From: Bacillus marinisedimentorum
GTDB lineage: Bacteria; Bacillota; Bacilli; Bacillales; Bacillaceae_O
Direction of reading: 5' to 3'
Length of the DNA stretch: 54,213 nucleotides
NCBI RefSeq assembly: GCF_001644195.2
Contig: NZ_LWBL02000035.1
Coordinates: forward strand, 1 to 54,213
Numbering within the stretch: position 1 is the first letter of the stretch; every line of letters begins with the position of its first letter. Below the pieces are notes generated by a model that was not told the DNA's origin, made no database searches, and was given only the letters and a program-made list of their open reading frames with translations. The position numbers and the translations under genes were made by a program. Shown piece after piece: positions 17,400 through 26,943 of the stretch.

Positions 17400-17696
17400 T
17401 TGAGAGAAAAAGGATTTACGCTTGTTGAAATGATGATTGTACTTATGATCATTTCGATTTTATTGATGATCACGATTCCGAATCTCACTGAAAATAATGG
17501 GACGGTCAGGGAGAAAGGGTGTGAAGCGATGGTTAAAGTCGCAGAAGCGCAAGTACAGGCTTTTGAAATCAAGAATAAAACCAAACCGGCGAATATTGCG
17601 GAGCTTGTGGACGGCGGATATTTGACAAGCGCCGAGTGCCCGGATGGCCAGGTACTTTCACTTGTGGACGGCAAAATTGAAACATCTTCTCCATAA
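17400..17696 (+). CDS. comGC: ComGC, major competence pseudopilin
   Basis: A 98-residue type IV-like prepilin. The leader MREKG is cleaved by ComC before FTLVEMMIVLMIISILLMI, with Glu5 of the mature protein present for helix packing. Two Cys residues (41 and 80) match the known intramolecular disulfide of ComGC. It is the main subunit of the transformation pseudopilus. The start is TTG, well spaced from AGGAGG. Confidence 0.96.
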   Translation: MREKGFTLVEMMIVLMIISILLMITIPNLTENNGTVREKGCEAMVKVAEAQVQAFEIKNKTKPANIAELVDGGYLTSAECPDGQVLSLVDGKIETSSP

Positions 17697-18129
17697 AACT
17701 GAGCGCGGCTACACCTTCGTAGAAATGATGGCAGTGCTGCTTATTCTGACAATCACAACAGGCCTTGTTTCCTATAAAACAGCCGATGTATATCATGAAA
17801 TCCAGTTAGAGTCTTTTTTTAGCGTGTTTGAAGAAGATTTCCTTTATGCAAAACAGTATGCAATTACAGAAAATGCAAGAATGACACTCTACTTGAATGC
17901 AAAGGACAGTGTATATTTCATTTTTCGTGACGGGGATTCGTTGCCGCTGATGAAAAGGACGTATGATTCCGGTATTACAATGGATTCCGGCTTATTGGGG
18001 CCAAGGTTTGTCATTCTGGCTAACGGCAACAACCAGAAAGCGGGAAAATGGTTTGTTGATTATCGCGGCGTCCGGTACCAGATCGTCTTTTCGCTGGGAC
18101 AGGGGAGAATGTATGTTAAAAAACTGTAA
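17677..18129 (+). CDS. comGD: ComGD, minor pseudopilin
   Basis: About 150 residues. A prepilin motif ERG-YTFVEMMAVLLILTI carries Glu5; the rest is a soluble domain with alternating beta segments, as in B. subtilis ComGD (about 143 residues). The start is uncertain: TTG at 17677, with GGACGG upstream and a 20-base overlap with comGC, gives the short leader expected of prepilins. An upstream ATG would add eleven residues. Confidence 0.85.
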   Translation: MKHLLHKTERGYTFVEMMAVLLILTITTGLVSYKTADVYHEIQLESFFSVFEEDFLYAKQYAITENARMTLYLNAKDSVYFIFRDGDSLPLMKRTYDSGITMDSGLLGPRFVILANGNNQKAGKWFVDYRGVRYQIVFSLGQGRMYVKKL

Positions 18130-18454
18130 AGGTTATTTCCTGCTTGAGGTTTTGCTGTCACTCGGAGTACTGATTGCGGCAGCTGCTTTTTTGCCTGCTT
18201 TGATTAAAATGAGGGAAGGGGATCACTTTATTGAACAAAAACGAGAAGCTGCCGCTGTCCTCCATGATGAAATTCAAAGCAGGTTATATGACCAGGGCAC
18301 TATGCCGGCAGAGAAGCAGGTAGTGAACAACGGCCGCCTTTACACGTTTACCTGGAAAGAATTGGAGGAGGAACTGGTTTATCAAGCATGTGTTTCATTT
18401 GAACATGAGTTGACAGGCAGAAAGGCGGAAATATGCCATGAAGTCGGAAAATAA
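18113..18454 (+). CDS. comGE: ComGE, minor pseudopilin
   Basis: A 113-residue prepilin-like protein. MLKNCKG precedes YFLLEVLLSLGVLIAAAAF, with Glu5 present. The length agrees with B. subtilis ComGE (115). The ATG after GGGGAG overlaps comGD by 17 bases, which argues for tight translational coupling. It is needed with GD, GF and GG to prime the pseudopilus. Confidence 0.9.
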   Translation: MLKNCKGYFLLEVLLSLGVLIAAAAFLPALIKMREGDHFIEQKREAAAVLHDEIQSRLYDQGTMPAEKQVVNNGRLYTFTWKELEEELVYQACVSFEHELTGRKAEICHEVGK

Positions 18455-18872
18455 AGGTTTCACAATGCTGGAAATGCTGTTCGCCTTTTTCATTTTCATG
18501 TTCCTCACGGGCCTGCTTATGCCGATTCTCAAACTTTCAGCATCTTTCCTGGATAATGAAGGTGTCGCAATTAGGGAAACAGAAATTTTCTTCGGACAGC
18601 TCGGCAGGGAAGTAAGAGAGGCTGATGATACGGAGGTGCAGGCCGGAACGTTATTGATGCTAAGTCCAACCGGTAAGCTCGTCACCTATGAACAGTATGG
18701 AACAATGATAAGGAGGAGGGTGGATGGCAAAGGGCACGAATTAGTGCTGCAAAATATAACTGCGGTTCGGTTTGTTGAAGTGCCAAATGGCATCAATGTA
18801 TCGGTCACAAAAGCCGGCAAAACGCTGGAAAGGCGTATATCACGTCCTTATGGAAGGGACAGCGGAGGATGA
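18438..18872 (+). CDS. comGF: ComGF, minor pseudopilin
   Basis: A 144-residue protein with leader MKSENKG and hydrophobic helix FTMLEMLFAFFIFMFLTGLL. The following region (FFGQLGREVREADD, MLSPTGKLVTYEQYG) is typical of the ComGF family. It overlaps comGE by 17 bases; AAGGCGG lies nine bases before the ATG. Confidence 0.9.
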   Translation: MKSENKGFTMLEMLFAFFIFMFLTGLLMPILKLSASFLDNEGVAIRETEIFFGQLGREVREADDTEVQAGTLLMLSPTGKLVTYEQYGTMIRRRVDGKGHELVLQNITAVRFVEVPNGINVSVTKAGKTLERRISRPYGRDSGG

Positions 18873-19249
18873 AAAGGCAGGCGGGATTCATCTTTCCGTT
18901 TACAGCGCTCATCGTCCTCATATTTTTTCTTGCCGTATCTTTGTCAGCCGAAAAATTATATGTCAAGAAGAAATTCTATGAACTTCTCGCTGAAAGGCAA
19001 GCGACAGAAGTCATTGTCCAGCGGTCAATGTCTGATATACTGATGGAAATAAAAGAAAAGGGCTCGCTTCAAGCGGAAGGAAGCCTGCAATATCCAGAAG
19101 GAACGGGAGTGTTTGTGAAAACCGGTGAAGACACGGAACGCATTATGATCACTCTTTTTGTTTCCGGAAATGACGGCGGCCGGATGCACATTCAATTCAC
19201 AGCTGAAAAAGACGATGGATCGGTGATTGAATGGCATGAAGGTGAATAA
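18869..19249 (+). CDS. comGG: ComGG, minor pseudopilin
   Basis: A 126-residue protein that starts inside the comGF stop (ATGA overlap). MKRQAG-FIFPFTALIVLIFFLAVSLS is a prepilin-like N-terminus in which the usual Glu5 is replaced, as also in B. subtilis ComGG (FIYPA). It closes the comG operon. An 8-base gap-free SD region follows for the next gene, so shikimate kinase may be co-transcribed. Confidence 0.88.
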   Translation: MKRQAGFIFPFTALIVLIFFLAVSLSAEKLYVKKKFYELLAERQATEVIVQRSMSDILMEIKEKGSLQAEGSLQYPEGTGVFVKTGEDTERIMITLFVSGNDGGRMHIQFTAEKDDGSVIEWHEGE

Positions 19250-19274
19250 TGGCGAGAGGACAGGAGGAATAGGA

Positions 19275-19775
19275 GTGAAGGCGGTTTTTTTGACAGGATT
19301 CATGGGAAGCGGAAAAACGACAATCGGCAAGGTGCTGGGCGAAGAAACAGGGCTGCCGGTCATTGATACTGACAGGGCGATTGAAGAAAAGACAGGCAAG
19401 TCAATACCTGAGATTTTTGAACAAGAAGGGGAAGAATCGTTCAGGGAGTATGAACGGAATATCCTTGGTGAGCTGCCTGATTCGGATGTGATCGTCACAA
19501 CAGGCGGAGGGATGGTTGTCCAGCAGGAAAATCGGAAAATGATGAAGAAAAGCGGAACAGTGATCTATCTGAAATGCGGATTGGATGAAATCAGACGGCG
19601 GCTAGAAGGGGATCAGACGAGACCGCTTCTGGCAGATGATAATGCAGGGAAATTGGAAGAGCTGTTCCGGCAAAGAAAGGCTTTTTATGAAGAGGCCGAC
19701 ATTACAGTCGTAACGGAGGGAAGGCCCGCCGGGGAAATTGTAAAAGAAATGCTCTCATTGATTAAACCGCTATAG
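19275..19775 (+). CDS. aroK: shikimate kinase
   Basis: A 166-residue P-loop kinase that phosphorylates shikimate in the aromatic amino acid pathway. Walker A GFMGSGKTT is at residues 8-16; the shikimate-binding residues appear in DTDRAIEEKTG, ESFREYE and TTGGGMV; the lid holds RPLLAD. The start is GTG, seven bases after AGGAGG. It lies 25 bases after comGG, an arrangement known in several Bacillus. A second shikimate-pathway gene, aroQ, lies 19 kb downstream. Confidence 0.92.
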   Translation: MKAVFLTGFMGSGKTTIGKVLGEETGLPVIDTDRAIEEKTGKSIPEIFEQEGEESFREYERNILGELPDSDVIVTTGGGMVVQQENRKMMKKSGTVIYLKCGLDEIRRRLEGDQTRPLLADDNAGKLEELFRQRKAFYEEADITVVTEGRPAGEIVKEMLSLIKPL

Positions 19776-19812
19776 GATGGAAATAATGATATAAAAAACG
19801 GCGGTGATGTGT

Positions 19813-19995
19813 ATGGCAGGAAACGATTATATCCGGCATATGACACAGCAGGTGGTATCCTATCTCGATAAGCCAAAGGACCAGAGGAAAGAGCTCAGGA
19901 AAACAAGAAAAACCGGCAAACAGGCATTTATGACGAAGTGGTTTGGGGTCCTTCCGTTTGCCTTGTCAATGCTTTTCAGGAAAAAAAAGAAATAA
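19813..19995 (+). CDS. yqzE: YqzE family protein
   Basis: A 60-residue basic protein. NDYIRHMTQQVVSYLDKPKDQRKELRK followed by TKWFGVLPFALSMLFRKKKK matches the YqzE family found downstream of comG. The C-terminal hydrophobic stretch with a lysine tail suggests membrane association. Several in-frame starts exist; ATG 19813 after GGCGGTGATGTGT was chosen. Function unknown. Confidence 0.8.
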   Translation: MAGNDYIRHMTQQVVSYLDKPKDQRKELRKTRKTGKQAFMTKWFGVLPFALSMLFRKKKK

Positions 19996-20115
19996 AAATA
20001 AGCCGTTCAGCCCTGTTTGTAACACGATTGTAAGAAAAACCATGTTAAGCTCTTATTTACAGTATGTTAAAGTATACTTAATATGGTACAGCAATCCACT
20101 ATTGGAGTGATTAAA

Positions 20116-21135
20116 ATGGTTTCAATAGATTCAAATGTGGAAGACAGGCTTGAACGGCCTCTCAGAGACCTTCGAATCTCTGTTACAGATAGATGCAATT
20201 TCAGGTGCACGTACTGCATGCCTAAAGAAATATTCGGCCCGGATTATGCTTTTTTGCCCAAGCGGGAACTCCTGACTTTTGAGGAAATTGTGCGGGTTAC
20301 CCGGCAGTTCGCCAAACTCGGAGTGAAAAAAATAAGGCTGACAGGCGGCGAACCGCTGCTTCGGACGGACTTGCCAGAGCTTGTGCGGCAGCTGAACGGC
20401 GTGGAAGGAATTGAAGACATCGCCCTGACGACAAATGGCGTCCTGCTTCCGAAATTCGCAAAGCCCCTCAAGGATGCCGGACTCCAACGGGTCTCGATCA
20501 GCCTTGATGCACTTGACGATGAAATCTTCGGGAAAATGAACGGGCAGGGTGTCAAAGTTGATAAAGTGCTTAAAGGCATTAATGCGGCACTTGATGCTGG
20601 ACTTGGCGTGAAAATCAATACGGTGCTCAAAAAGGGATTGAACGAGTCACAAATACTGCCAATGGCCCGTTATTTCAAGGGTAAAGGTGTCATCCTCCGT
20701 TTTATCGAGTTCATGGATGTCGGCACAACGAACGGCTGGAATATGGATTCTGTCGTTTCCCAGCAGGAAGTGGTGGACAAGATCAATCCGGAAATGCCGC
20801 TTGAACCGATTGACCCGAACTATTATGGTGAAGTGGCTTCAAGATATCGCTACACAGACGGTGAAGGAGAAATCGGCTTCATTTCTTCGGTCACAAAAGC
20901 ATTTTGCGGAACCTGCACTCGCGCAAGGCTCTCGGCTGACGGCAAAATTTACACTTGCTTGTTTGCCTCAATCGGCCATGATGTCCGCAAACTTGTCCGA
21001 AGCGAGATGACGGACAGCGAATTGGCAGAAAGCCTCGCCTCTATCTGGCTCAACCGACATGACAGGTATTCAGAACTGCGCAGCAAAGGAATTGAGCCGA
21101 AGGAAAAAATTGAGATGTCTTATATCGGCGGATAA
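20116..21135 (+). CDS. moaA: GTP 3',8-cyclase MoaA (molybdopterin biosynthesis)
   Basis: A 339-residue radical SAM enzyme that rearranges GTP at the first step of molybdenum cofactor synthesis. The N-terminal 4Fe-4S motif is CNFRCTYC (Cys 27, 31, 34); the C-terminal cluster uses Cys 264, 267 and 281 ([19 protein letters not shown]). The catalytically required C-terminal Gly-Gly is intact. The start at 20116 follows TTGGAGTGATTAAA. No other moa, moe or molybdoenzyme gene is in the window, so it must work with genes elsewhere or be a second copy. Confidence 0.95.
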   Translation: MVSIDSNVEDRLERPLRDLRISVTDRCNFRCTYCMPKEIFGPDYAFLPKRELLTFEEIVRVTRQFAKLGVKKIRLTGGEPLLRTDLPELVRQLNGVEGIEDIALTTNGVLLPKFAKPLKDAGLQRVSISLDALDDEIFGKMNGQGVKVDKVLKGINAALDAGLGVKINTVLKKGLNESQILPMARYFKGKGVILRFIEFMDVGTTNGWNMDSVVSQQEVVDKINPEMPLEPIDPNYYGEVASRYRYTDGEGEIGFISSVTKAFCGTCTRARLSADGKIYTCLFASIGHDVRKLVRSEMTDSELAESLASIWLNRHDRYSELRSKGIEPKEKIEMSYIGG

Positions 21136-21161
21136 CCTCTGTAATGCTGCCGCTTTAGAAG

Positions 21162-21190
21162 AAAAACTCCCGTAGATGCGGGAGTTTTTT
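21162..21190 (+). terminator. terminator of moaA
   Basis: AAAAACTCCCG / CGGGAGTTTTTT with a short loop, 27 bases after the moaA stop. Confidence 0.9.
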
Positions 21191-21400
21191 GTATTGTTTT
21201 GGTAAACCCCCGGCTGTAGATTTCCGCCGCTTGTATAGGTTATGATCCCGTCCGAAAGGAAAAGGTCTCCCTGCGGGTATTCTTGCTTATGCGTATGAAC
21301 ATGCACTGAATCAATGTTCAGTAACTATAATTATCTGAATGCAGAGATTATAGGAACCAAAGCCGGCTTCAGTGACTATAACTGCGGGCAAGACAACATT

Positions 21401-21555
21401 CGCTAAGCAGGCGCCTTCCGCATTTCGTGTTGTCCAGCTGCAGGCGCCAGCGGCTATCGACATAAGCGGTGGTCCCCTCCGGGAGGGACGATCACCTCCC
21501 TGCGGGTACCCCCGCTTATGCGTACGCCGCTAAACAGGCGCCTTCCGCATTTCTG
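21401..21555. repeat. family C cruciform repeat, more than one unit
   Basis: CGCTAAGCAGGCGCCTTCCGC appears at both ends of this stretch, enclosing TGTCCAGCTGCAGGCGCC, AGCGGCTATCGACATAAGCGG, CCCCTCCGGGAGGG, CTCCCTGCGGGTACCCCCG and CTTATGCGTACGCCGC. ATAAGCGG and CCGCTTAT, with AGCGGC and GCCGCT outside them, can fold into a long hairpin. It is a known type of Bacillaceae intergenic repeat, placed between moaA and yqhG. A shorter piece (CTCCCTGCGGGTATTC, CTTATGCGTATG) occurs near 21268-21298. Confidence 0.78.
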
Positions 21556-21559
21556 TTTA

Positions 21560-22369
21560 TCACGATGTTTTCAGGAATGCGAAGGGGGTGAGGTAAAAAA
21601 GGCCGCCGTTGATGATGTTTACTGAGATTTTAGGTTCATACAGGGCTTGCAGCGCCTCTTTTTCTGCATAGTAAGACTCAGGACGTTCTTCGTTTCCTTC
21701 ATAAAAATGTTCAAGCAGGGCCAAATCCTGCTGCCATCTTTCCCTGGCGCCGTCCGCCCAGCTGTGGTCTTCGCGGAACACAAGTTCCTCGACCATCTTT
21801 TGTATCCGCTTGATGCCGCTTGCCGGCTTTATCATCGGTGTGAGCGTGAAACTGTAGTCAGGTATTTTGGGCGTAAGTTTAAGTGACTGCAGAAATTGCT
21901 GGCAGTTGCTGACCATTGTGCCGTTGATCAAGTTAAGGCCGATTGAATGGAGACGGTCTTTCTTTTTGTCACATTCATAAGCTACATTCATATTGAGGAC
22001 AAGCCAGGGCTGCAATGGCGCCTTTTGGCTGCCGTTCGTTTCCCGGTCTTCAAATAAACGGGCATATGCTCCCTGGGATTTCGCTGCTTTGAAAATCTGG
22101 TGGAGGCGGGGGGAGCCGAAGTGGATCATTTCACTTCGCTTATCGTCTGCATGTACAGCCCGTTTATCTGTTATAAGGGTCAATTCCATTGGCTGTGGAA
22201 TGCCCCCCGTTTTTTTTAGGTAATGCCAGTAAAAGGGCCTATTCATCAGTGTTTTATCCATTTCCTCAGTCAGCTGGATGTGCAATAGTCCAGGCTGATT
22301 CTGTTTGATTTCACATCCGTTTACAGTAAAGAACTTCAGCAGGAAATGATGGATTTCATGTTGCTGCAC
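21560..22369 (-). CDS. yqhG: YqhG family protein
   Basis: A 269-residue soluble protein that starts with MQQHEIHHFLLKFFTVNGCEI, characteristic of the YqhG family found next to the SNF2 helicase YqhH. The region MNRPFYWHYLKKTG is also well conserved. No catalytic motif is evident. The GTG start follows AAGGAGTGATCAAA and overlaps the yqhH 3' end by 14 bases, so the two are coupled. The joint role of YqhG and YqhH is not established. Confidence 0.88.
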   Translation of the reverse strand: MQQHEIHHFLLKFFTVNGCEIKQNQPGLLHIQLTEEMDKTLMNRPFYWHYLKKTGGIPQPMELTLITDKRAVHADDKRSEMIHFGSPRLHQIFKAAKSQGAYARLFEDRETNGSQKAPLQPWLVLNMNVAYECDKKKDRLHSIGLNLINGTMVSNCQQFLQSLKLTPKIPDYSFTLTPMIKPASGIKRIQKMVEELVFREDHSWADGARERWQQDLALLEHFYEGNEERPESYYAEKEALQALYEPKISVNIINGGLFYLTPFAFLKTS

Positions 22370-24035
22370 TTTGATCACTCCTTCCGGCGTCCGGTCTGCC
22401 CGACTGGAATACCGCACTGAGATTATCCATTTTGATGCGCATTTCCCCTTCGCTTGATGAATTTTCGAGAATATCTCGGATATGATCCTCAATGTTTTCC
22501 AGGTTGTAGCGGGTCAGGATTTCATCCAATTCGCCGATGACCCTTTCGAAAAGATTTATTTTTTCATAGAGCAGCTTCAAAATATGTTCTTCGATCGTTT
22601 CTCTGGCTGCGAAATTGAATATACGGACATCTTCTGTCTGCCCGAGCCTGTGAATCCGCCCGATCCTTTGCTCGATCCGCATCGGATTCCAGGGCAGGTC
22701 ATAGTTGATTACATACCGGCAAAATTGGAGGTTTATCCCTTCGCCGCCCGCCTCAGTGGCAATCATCACTTGCGCCCTGTCACGGAAGAGCTGCCGCATC
22801 CAGTCTTTCTTGCTCCGTTTGAAGCCGCCGCGAAACGGTACCGATGTAATGTCGTGCTGCTGTAGAAACCATTGCAAATAAAGCTGTGTTGCCCGGTATT
22901 CAGTGAATATGATCACTTTGTCATCCAGTTTTTTTATGATTTCAACCGCTTTTTGGGCTTTTGAATTGTGCTCGATGCTTCCGAGCTTTTCACTGATTTC
23001 TTTTATGGCGTCTTCCGTACAGGCAGGAGCGTTTTCGCTTTCAAGCATCTTTTTCAGTGTCACATAAGCGGCCTCTTTGCTGCTGCAGACCTCCCGCTGG
23101 AGTATTAACCGGGAGAATCCTCCTGCCGCAAGCCCCGGGTATTTTTCCGGCAGGACTGTCACGGTTTCATACAGTTCCCGTTCAGCAGGGGAGAGCGTGA
23201 TGCCGACCGTTTCAATATGGCGCTTGGGCCAGTCGATGCCGGTATCGCCCCTGCGGTTGCGCACCATCACTTTATTAATCAGCGCCTTTAAATGTTCATC
23301 ATGCTGCAATGCCCTTTTTTTGGCTGCGAATTTCTCTGAAAAATAGGTTTCATTTCCGAGATGCCCGGGCTTTAAAAGGGTTACGAGATTGAAGATTTCT
23401 TCCACCTTGTTCTGGATCGGTGTCGCAGTCAACAACAGGCAGTATTTTTTCTTCAGCTGTTGGACAAATTGATAATTTTTCGTTTTGCTATTTTTAAGTT
23501 TATGTGCCTCATCAATGATGACCATATCATAGTCCTGTTCGAGGACAATGCTGCGGTGCGGTTCCCTCTTCGCTGTATCAATGGAAGAGACAACGATATC
23601 GCACTGTTCCCATACATAGCTTTTCCGCTGTTCAACGGCAGGTATATAAAATTTTTCGTTAAGCTCGGAACCCCATTGTGAGACAAGGGACGCCGGCACG
23701 AGAATCAGAACTTTTTTGACCAATCCACGGATCATATATTCCTTTAAAATCAGCCCGGCTTCGATTGTTTTGCCGAGCCCGACTTCATCCGCGAGGATTC
23801 CTTTGCCGTTCATCTCTTCAATTACGGTCCTCGCCGCTTCAAGCTGGTGTGGAAGCGGAGTCAGCTGCGGAAGGTGCGCCGGTGCGATCAATCCGTTGAA
23901 ATCTTCAATTCCGGTATGTTCCTCTATCTCATATGCAAGTTTGAAAACTTCCCATGGGGACCAGGGCCCGTCATCTTCGGCACGAGTGAGAAACGAATCG
24001 TGCCAGCTGTTGTCAAATTCAATTTTAACCGTCAT
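22356..24035 (-). CDS. yqhH: SNF2-family helicase/ATPase YqhH
   Basis: A 559-residue ATPase. Helicase motif I is ADEVGLGKT (Lys89), followed by TASLVSQW-type motif Ia (VPASLVSQW), motif II IIDEAHKL, motif III LLTATPIQN, and in the second RecA domain IATEAGGEGINLQFC and IGRIHRLGQ (motifs V and VI). SNF2 proteins translocate on duplex DNA and displace bound proteins; bacterial HepA/RapA acts on RNA polymerase. No DNA-binding add-on domain is apparent. The ATG follows GAAGGGTGGAGACAGA. It is transcribed divergently from the glycine riboswitch. Confidence 0.92.
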   Translation of the reverse strand: MTVKIEFDNSWHDSFLTRAEDDGPWSPWEVFKLAYEIEEHTGIEDFNGLIAPAHLPQLTPLPHQLEAARTVIEEMNGKGILADEVGLGKTIEAGLILKEYMIRGLVKKVLILVPASLVSQWGSELNEKFYIPAVEQRKSYVWEQCDIVVSSIDTAKREPHRSIVLEQDYDMVIIDEAHKLKNSKTKNYQFVQQLKKKYCLLLTATPIQNKVEEIFNLVTLLKPGHLGNETYFSEKFAAKKRALQHDEHLKALINKVMVRNRRGDTGIDWPKRHIETVGITLSPAERELYETVTVLPEKYPGLAAGGFSRLILQREVCSSKEAAYVTLKKMLESENAPACTEDAIKEISEKLGSIEHNSKAQKAVEIIKKLDDKVIIFTEYRATQLYLQWFLQQHDITSVPFRGGFKRSKKDWMRQLFRDRAQVMIATEAGGEGINLQFCRYVINYDLPWNPMRIEQRIGRIHRLGQTEDVRIFNFAARETIEEHILKLLYEKINLFERVIGELDEILTRYNLENIEDHIRDILENSSSEGEMRIKMDNLSAVFQSGRPDAGRSDQSAAT

Positions 24036-24192
24036 TCTGTCTCCACCCTTCCTCCCAATATTCTCTATGGTACGCCAAGGAGATTTTTCAAAAAACTGAA
24101 TATTGCCCGAATATCAAAATTAATGGTAGGATAATAATAGATTTATGAATTAGTATGCCCGTGTTTCAGGAAATTATATATTGGCGAATGAG

Positions 24193-24360
24193 AATAAGGG
24201 GAGAGACTACATCGCGTAGCGCCGAAGGAGCAAGCATTCTTGTGAATCTCTCAGGCAAAAAGACTCTTATTGGACGCAGCTCTGGAGAGTGCCCGGAAAA
24301 GGGCCACCCAAGAGGATAACCCGTTTTTTTGCGGGTAAACTTTCAGGTTTCAGGACAGGG
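24193..24360 (+). promoter_or_regulatory. tandem glycine riboswitch
   Basis: Two aptamers in series. The first runs from AATAAG (24193) to CTTATT (24271), a P1 pair. It contains GGGGAGAG, GCGCCGAAGGAGCAAG and GAATCTCTCAGGCAAAAAGAC, the glycine-binding core. The second starts around TCTGGAGAGTGCC and ends TTTCAGGTTTCAGGACAGGG. Its GCCGAAGG-equivalent is more diverged. It lies in the leader of gcvT-gcvPA-gcvPB, the standard target, where glycine turns on its own cleavage. Confidence 0.95.
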
Positions 24361-24403
24361 AATTATGATCGCCTTTGCGATGGTAATTTTCTGTCCTTTT
24401 TAT
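24352..24403 (+). terminator. riboswitch expression platform (intrinsic terminator)
   Basis: AGGACAGGGAATTATGATCGC pairs with GCGATGGTAATTTTCTGTCCT across CTTT, followed by TTTTTAT. Its left arm is also the 3' strand of the second aptamer, so glycine binding should prevent the terminator and permit transcription. Confidence 0.88.
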
Positions 24404-24477
24404 ATGCCGGAAAGGTGCAGGCGATTCAGGCACGGGCTATTCAAAGCAGTGACAAATACGCTTAAGGGGGAAAGGTA

Positions 24478-25581
24478 ATGTCATCATTAAAGAAAACACC
24501 GCTTTACGAAGTTTATTCGGAATACGGCGGCAAGACGATTGATTTTGGCGGATGGGACCTGCCGGTGCAGTTTACAGGCATAAAGGATGAACATCATGCC
24601 GTCCGGACAAAAGCAGGTTTATTTGATGTATCGCATATGGGTGAATTTACGGTGAAAGGGGAAGGCAGCCTGGCATTTCTCCAAAAAATGATGACCAATG
24701 ACGTCAGCAAGCTGAAGGACGGCGGTGCGCAGTATACAGCCATGTGCTATGAAAACGGCGGCACGGTTGATGATCTGCTCATCTATAAAAAAGCCGACGG
24801 CGATTATTTGTTAGTTGTGAATGCCTCGAATATCGACAAAGATTTCGAATGGCTGAACAATCATACATCCGGCGATGTAAGCGTTACCGACATATCACCT
24901 GACATTGCACAGCTGGCACTTCAGGGTCCGCTTGCCGAACAGGTGCTCCAAAAGCTGACTGAAACGGACCTGAGTGAAATAAAATTTTTCAAGTTTAAAG
25001 AAGACGTTTCTATTAATGGCGCCAAAGCACTAGTTTCAAGAACCGGGTACACTGGGGAAGACGGATTTGAAATTTATTGCCAGGCCGAAGATGCTGTGAA
25101 TTTGTGGAAAGGTATCCTGGAAGCCGGTAAGGAGGAGGGCGTTGTCCCTGTCGGACTGGGCGCACGGGATACACTTAGATTCGAAGCAAACCTTCCGCTG
25201 TACGGACAGGAACTTTCTAAGGATATTACGCCGATTGAAGCAGGAATCGGATTTGCAGTTAAGCCTGATAAAGGGATCGATTTCTTCGGAATGGATACTC
25301 TGAAGAAGCAAAAAGAGTATGGACCTGCGAGAAAGCTTGTCGGAATCGAGATGATCGATAAAGGCATACCGCGAACGGGTTATGAAGTTTACAAAGATGA
25401 CGAACAAATCGGAGAAGTGACAACTGGAACACAGTCACCGACACTTAATAAAAATGTAGGTCTTGCCCTTTTGAAATCAGATTTTGCGGAAATGGGCACC
25501 GAAGTCGAAGTGCAGGTCCGGAAACGGCGCCTGAAAGCCCAAGTGGCAGCAACTCCATTTTATAAACGACCGAAAAAGTAA
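24478..25581 (+). CDS. gcvT: glycine cleavage system T protein (aminomethyltransferase)
   Basis: A 367-residue enzyme that transfers the aminomethyl carbon from lipoylated GcvH to tetrahydrofolate, releasing ammonia. Typical segments are [32 protein letters not shown], the folate-site [22 protein letters not shown] and [21 protein letters not shown]. The ATG follows AAGGGGGAAAGGTA. First gene of the operon, 16 bases before gcvPA. The partner GcvH is not in the window. Confidence 0.96.
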   Translation: MSSLKKTPLYEVYSEYGGKTIDFGGWDLPVQFTGIKDEHHAVRTKAGLFDVSHMGEFTVKGEGSLAFLQKMMTNDVSKLKDGGAQYTAMCYENGGTVDDLLIYKKADGDYLLVVNASNIDKDFEWLNNHTSGDVSVTDISPDIAQLALQGPLAEQVLQKLTETDLSEIKFFKFKEDVSINGAKALVSRTGYTGEDGFEIYCQAEDAVNLWKGILEAGKEEGVVPVGLGARDTLRFEANLPLYGQELSKDITPIEAGIGFAVKPDKGIDFFGMDTLKKQKEYGPARKLVGIEMIDKGIPRTGYEVYKDDEQIGEVTTGTQSPTLNKNVGLALLKSDFAEMGTEVEVQVRKRRLKAQVAATPFYKRPKK

Positions 25582-25596
25582 AGGAAGGTGAAGGCG

Positions 25597-26943
25597 ATGA
25601 ATTACCGTTATCTGCCAATGACAGAAGAAGATAAAAAAGCGATGCTTGAAACAATCGGTGTTGAATCTGTTGATCAATTATTTGGAGACATTCCGGAAAA
25701 GGTGCGTTTTAAAGGAGAAATCGATATTCCCGCACCTGTTTCGGAAGCGGGGCTTGTCAAAGAAATGTCTGCACTTGCCGAGAAAAATGCGGACACCCGA
25801 CATTATACTTCATTCCTTGGCGCAGGCGTTTATGATCACTATATCCCATCCGTTGTCGACCATGTCATTTCACGTTCGGAATTTTATACGGCTTATACCC
25901 CTTACCAGCCTGAAATTTCCCAGGGTGAACTTCAGGCAATGTTCGAATTCCAGACGATGATTTGCGAACTTACCGGGATGGATATCGCAAACTCTTCCAT
26001 GTATGACGGGATTACCGCACTTGCTGAAGCTGCATTGATGAGTGCCGGGCAGACGCGGAAAAACAAGATTATCGTTTCCGAAGCGGTCCACCCTGAAGCG
26101 CTTGATGTTTTAAAAACATATGCAGCCGGGCAGCATCTTGAAGTCGAAATAGTCGGCATCAAGGACGGGGTGACAGATAAGGAAGCCCTGGCAAATGCTG
26201 TTGATGGTGATACCGCCGGTGTAATTGTGCAATACCCTAACTTTTTCGGTCAAATGGAAAATCTGAAGGAAATGGAAGAAATCGTCCATCAGACAAAGGC
26301 GTTATTCATCGTATCATCAAATCCGCTTGCACTTGGCGCCTTGACACCTCCTGGCAATTTCGGTGCTGATATCGTTGTCGGTGACGCCCAGCCATTTGGC
26401 ATCCCGTCACAATTCGGCGGGCCTCACTGCGGTTATTTTGCGGTAACAAAGAAATTGATGCGGAAAGTACCGGGCCGGCTCGTAGGCCAGACGAAAGATG
26501 AAGACGGCCGCCGCGGATTCGTGTTGACATTGCAGGCCCGCGAGCAGCATATCCGCCGAGATAAAGCGACGTCTAATATTTGCTCTAATCAGGCATTGAA
26601 TGCACTGGCCGCCTCTGTTGCCATGACGGCACTCGGAAAACAGGGTGTGAAAGAGATGGCGATCCAAAATCTTCAAAAAGCGCATTATGCGAAGAAGCGG
26701 TTTGAAGAAAAAGGACTCAAGGCAGTTTATGAAGGGCCGTTCTTCAATGAGTTCGTCATACAAACGAACAAACCGGTTGCTGATGTAAATGAAAGATTGA
26801 TGGAAAAAGGAATCATCGGCGGCTACGACCTGGGATTGAGCCATGCAGGCATGGAAAATCATATGCTTGTTGCTGTTACGGAACTGCGTACAAAAGAAGA
26901 GATCGACAATCTGGTGACAGAATTGGGGGATGACCATGAATAA
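25597..26943 (+). CDS. gcvPA: glycine dehydrogenase (decarboxylating) subunit 1
   Basis: A 448-residue N-terminal half of P-protein, encoded separately from the C-terminal half as is usual in Firmicutes. It begins [16 protein letters not shown] and contains [29 protein letters not shown]-like [19 protein letters not shown] and [23 protein letters not shown]. It has no PLP lysine and forms the alpha2beta2 enzyme with GcvPB. ATG 25597 follows GGAAGGTGAAGGCG. It overlaps gcvPB by eight bases. Confidence 0.96.
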   Translation: MNYRYLPMTEEDKKAMLETIGVESVDQLFGDIPEKVRFKGEIDIPAPVSEAGLVKEMSALAEKNADTRHYTSFLGAGVYDHYIPSVVDHVISRSEFYTAYTPYQPEISQGELQAMFEFQTMICELTGMDIANSSMYDGITALAEAALMSAGQTRKNKIIVSEAVHPEALDVLKTYAAGQHLEVEIVGIKDGVTDKEALANAVDGDTAGVIVQYPNFFGQMENLKEMEEIVHQTKALFIVSSNPLALGALTPPGNFGADIVVGDAQPFGIPSQFGGPHCGYFAVTKKLMRKVPGRLVGQTKDEDGRRGFVLTLQAREQHIRRDKATSNICSNQALNALAASVAMTALGKQGVKEMAIQNLQKAHYAKKRFEEKGLKAVYEGPFFNEFVIQTNKPVADVNERLMEKGIIGGYDLGLSHAGMENHMLVAVTELRTKEEIDNLVTELGDDHE

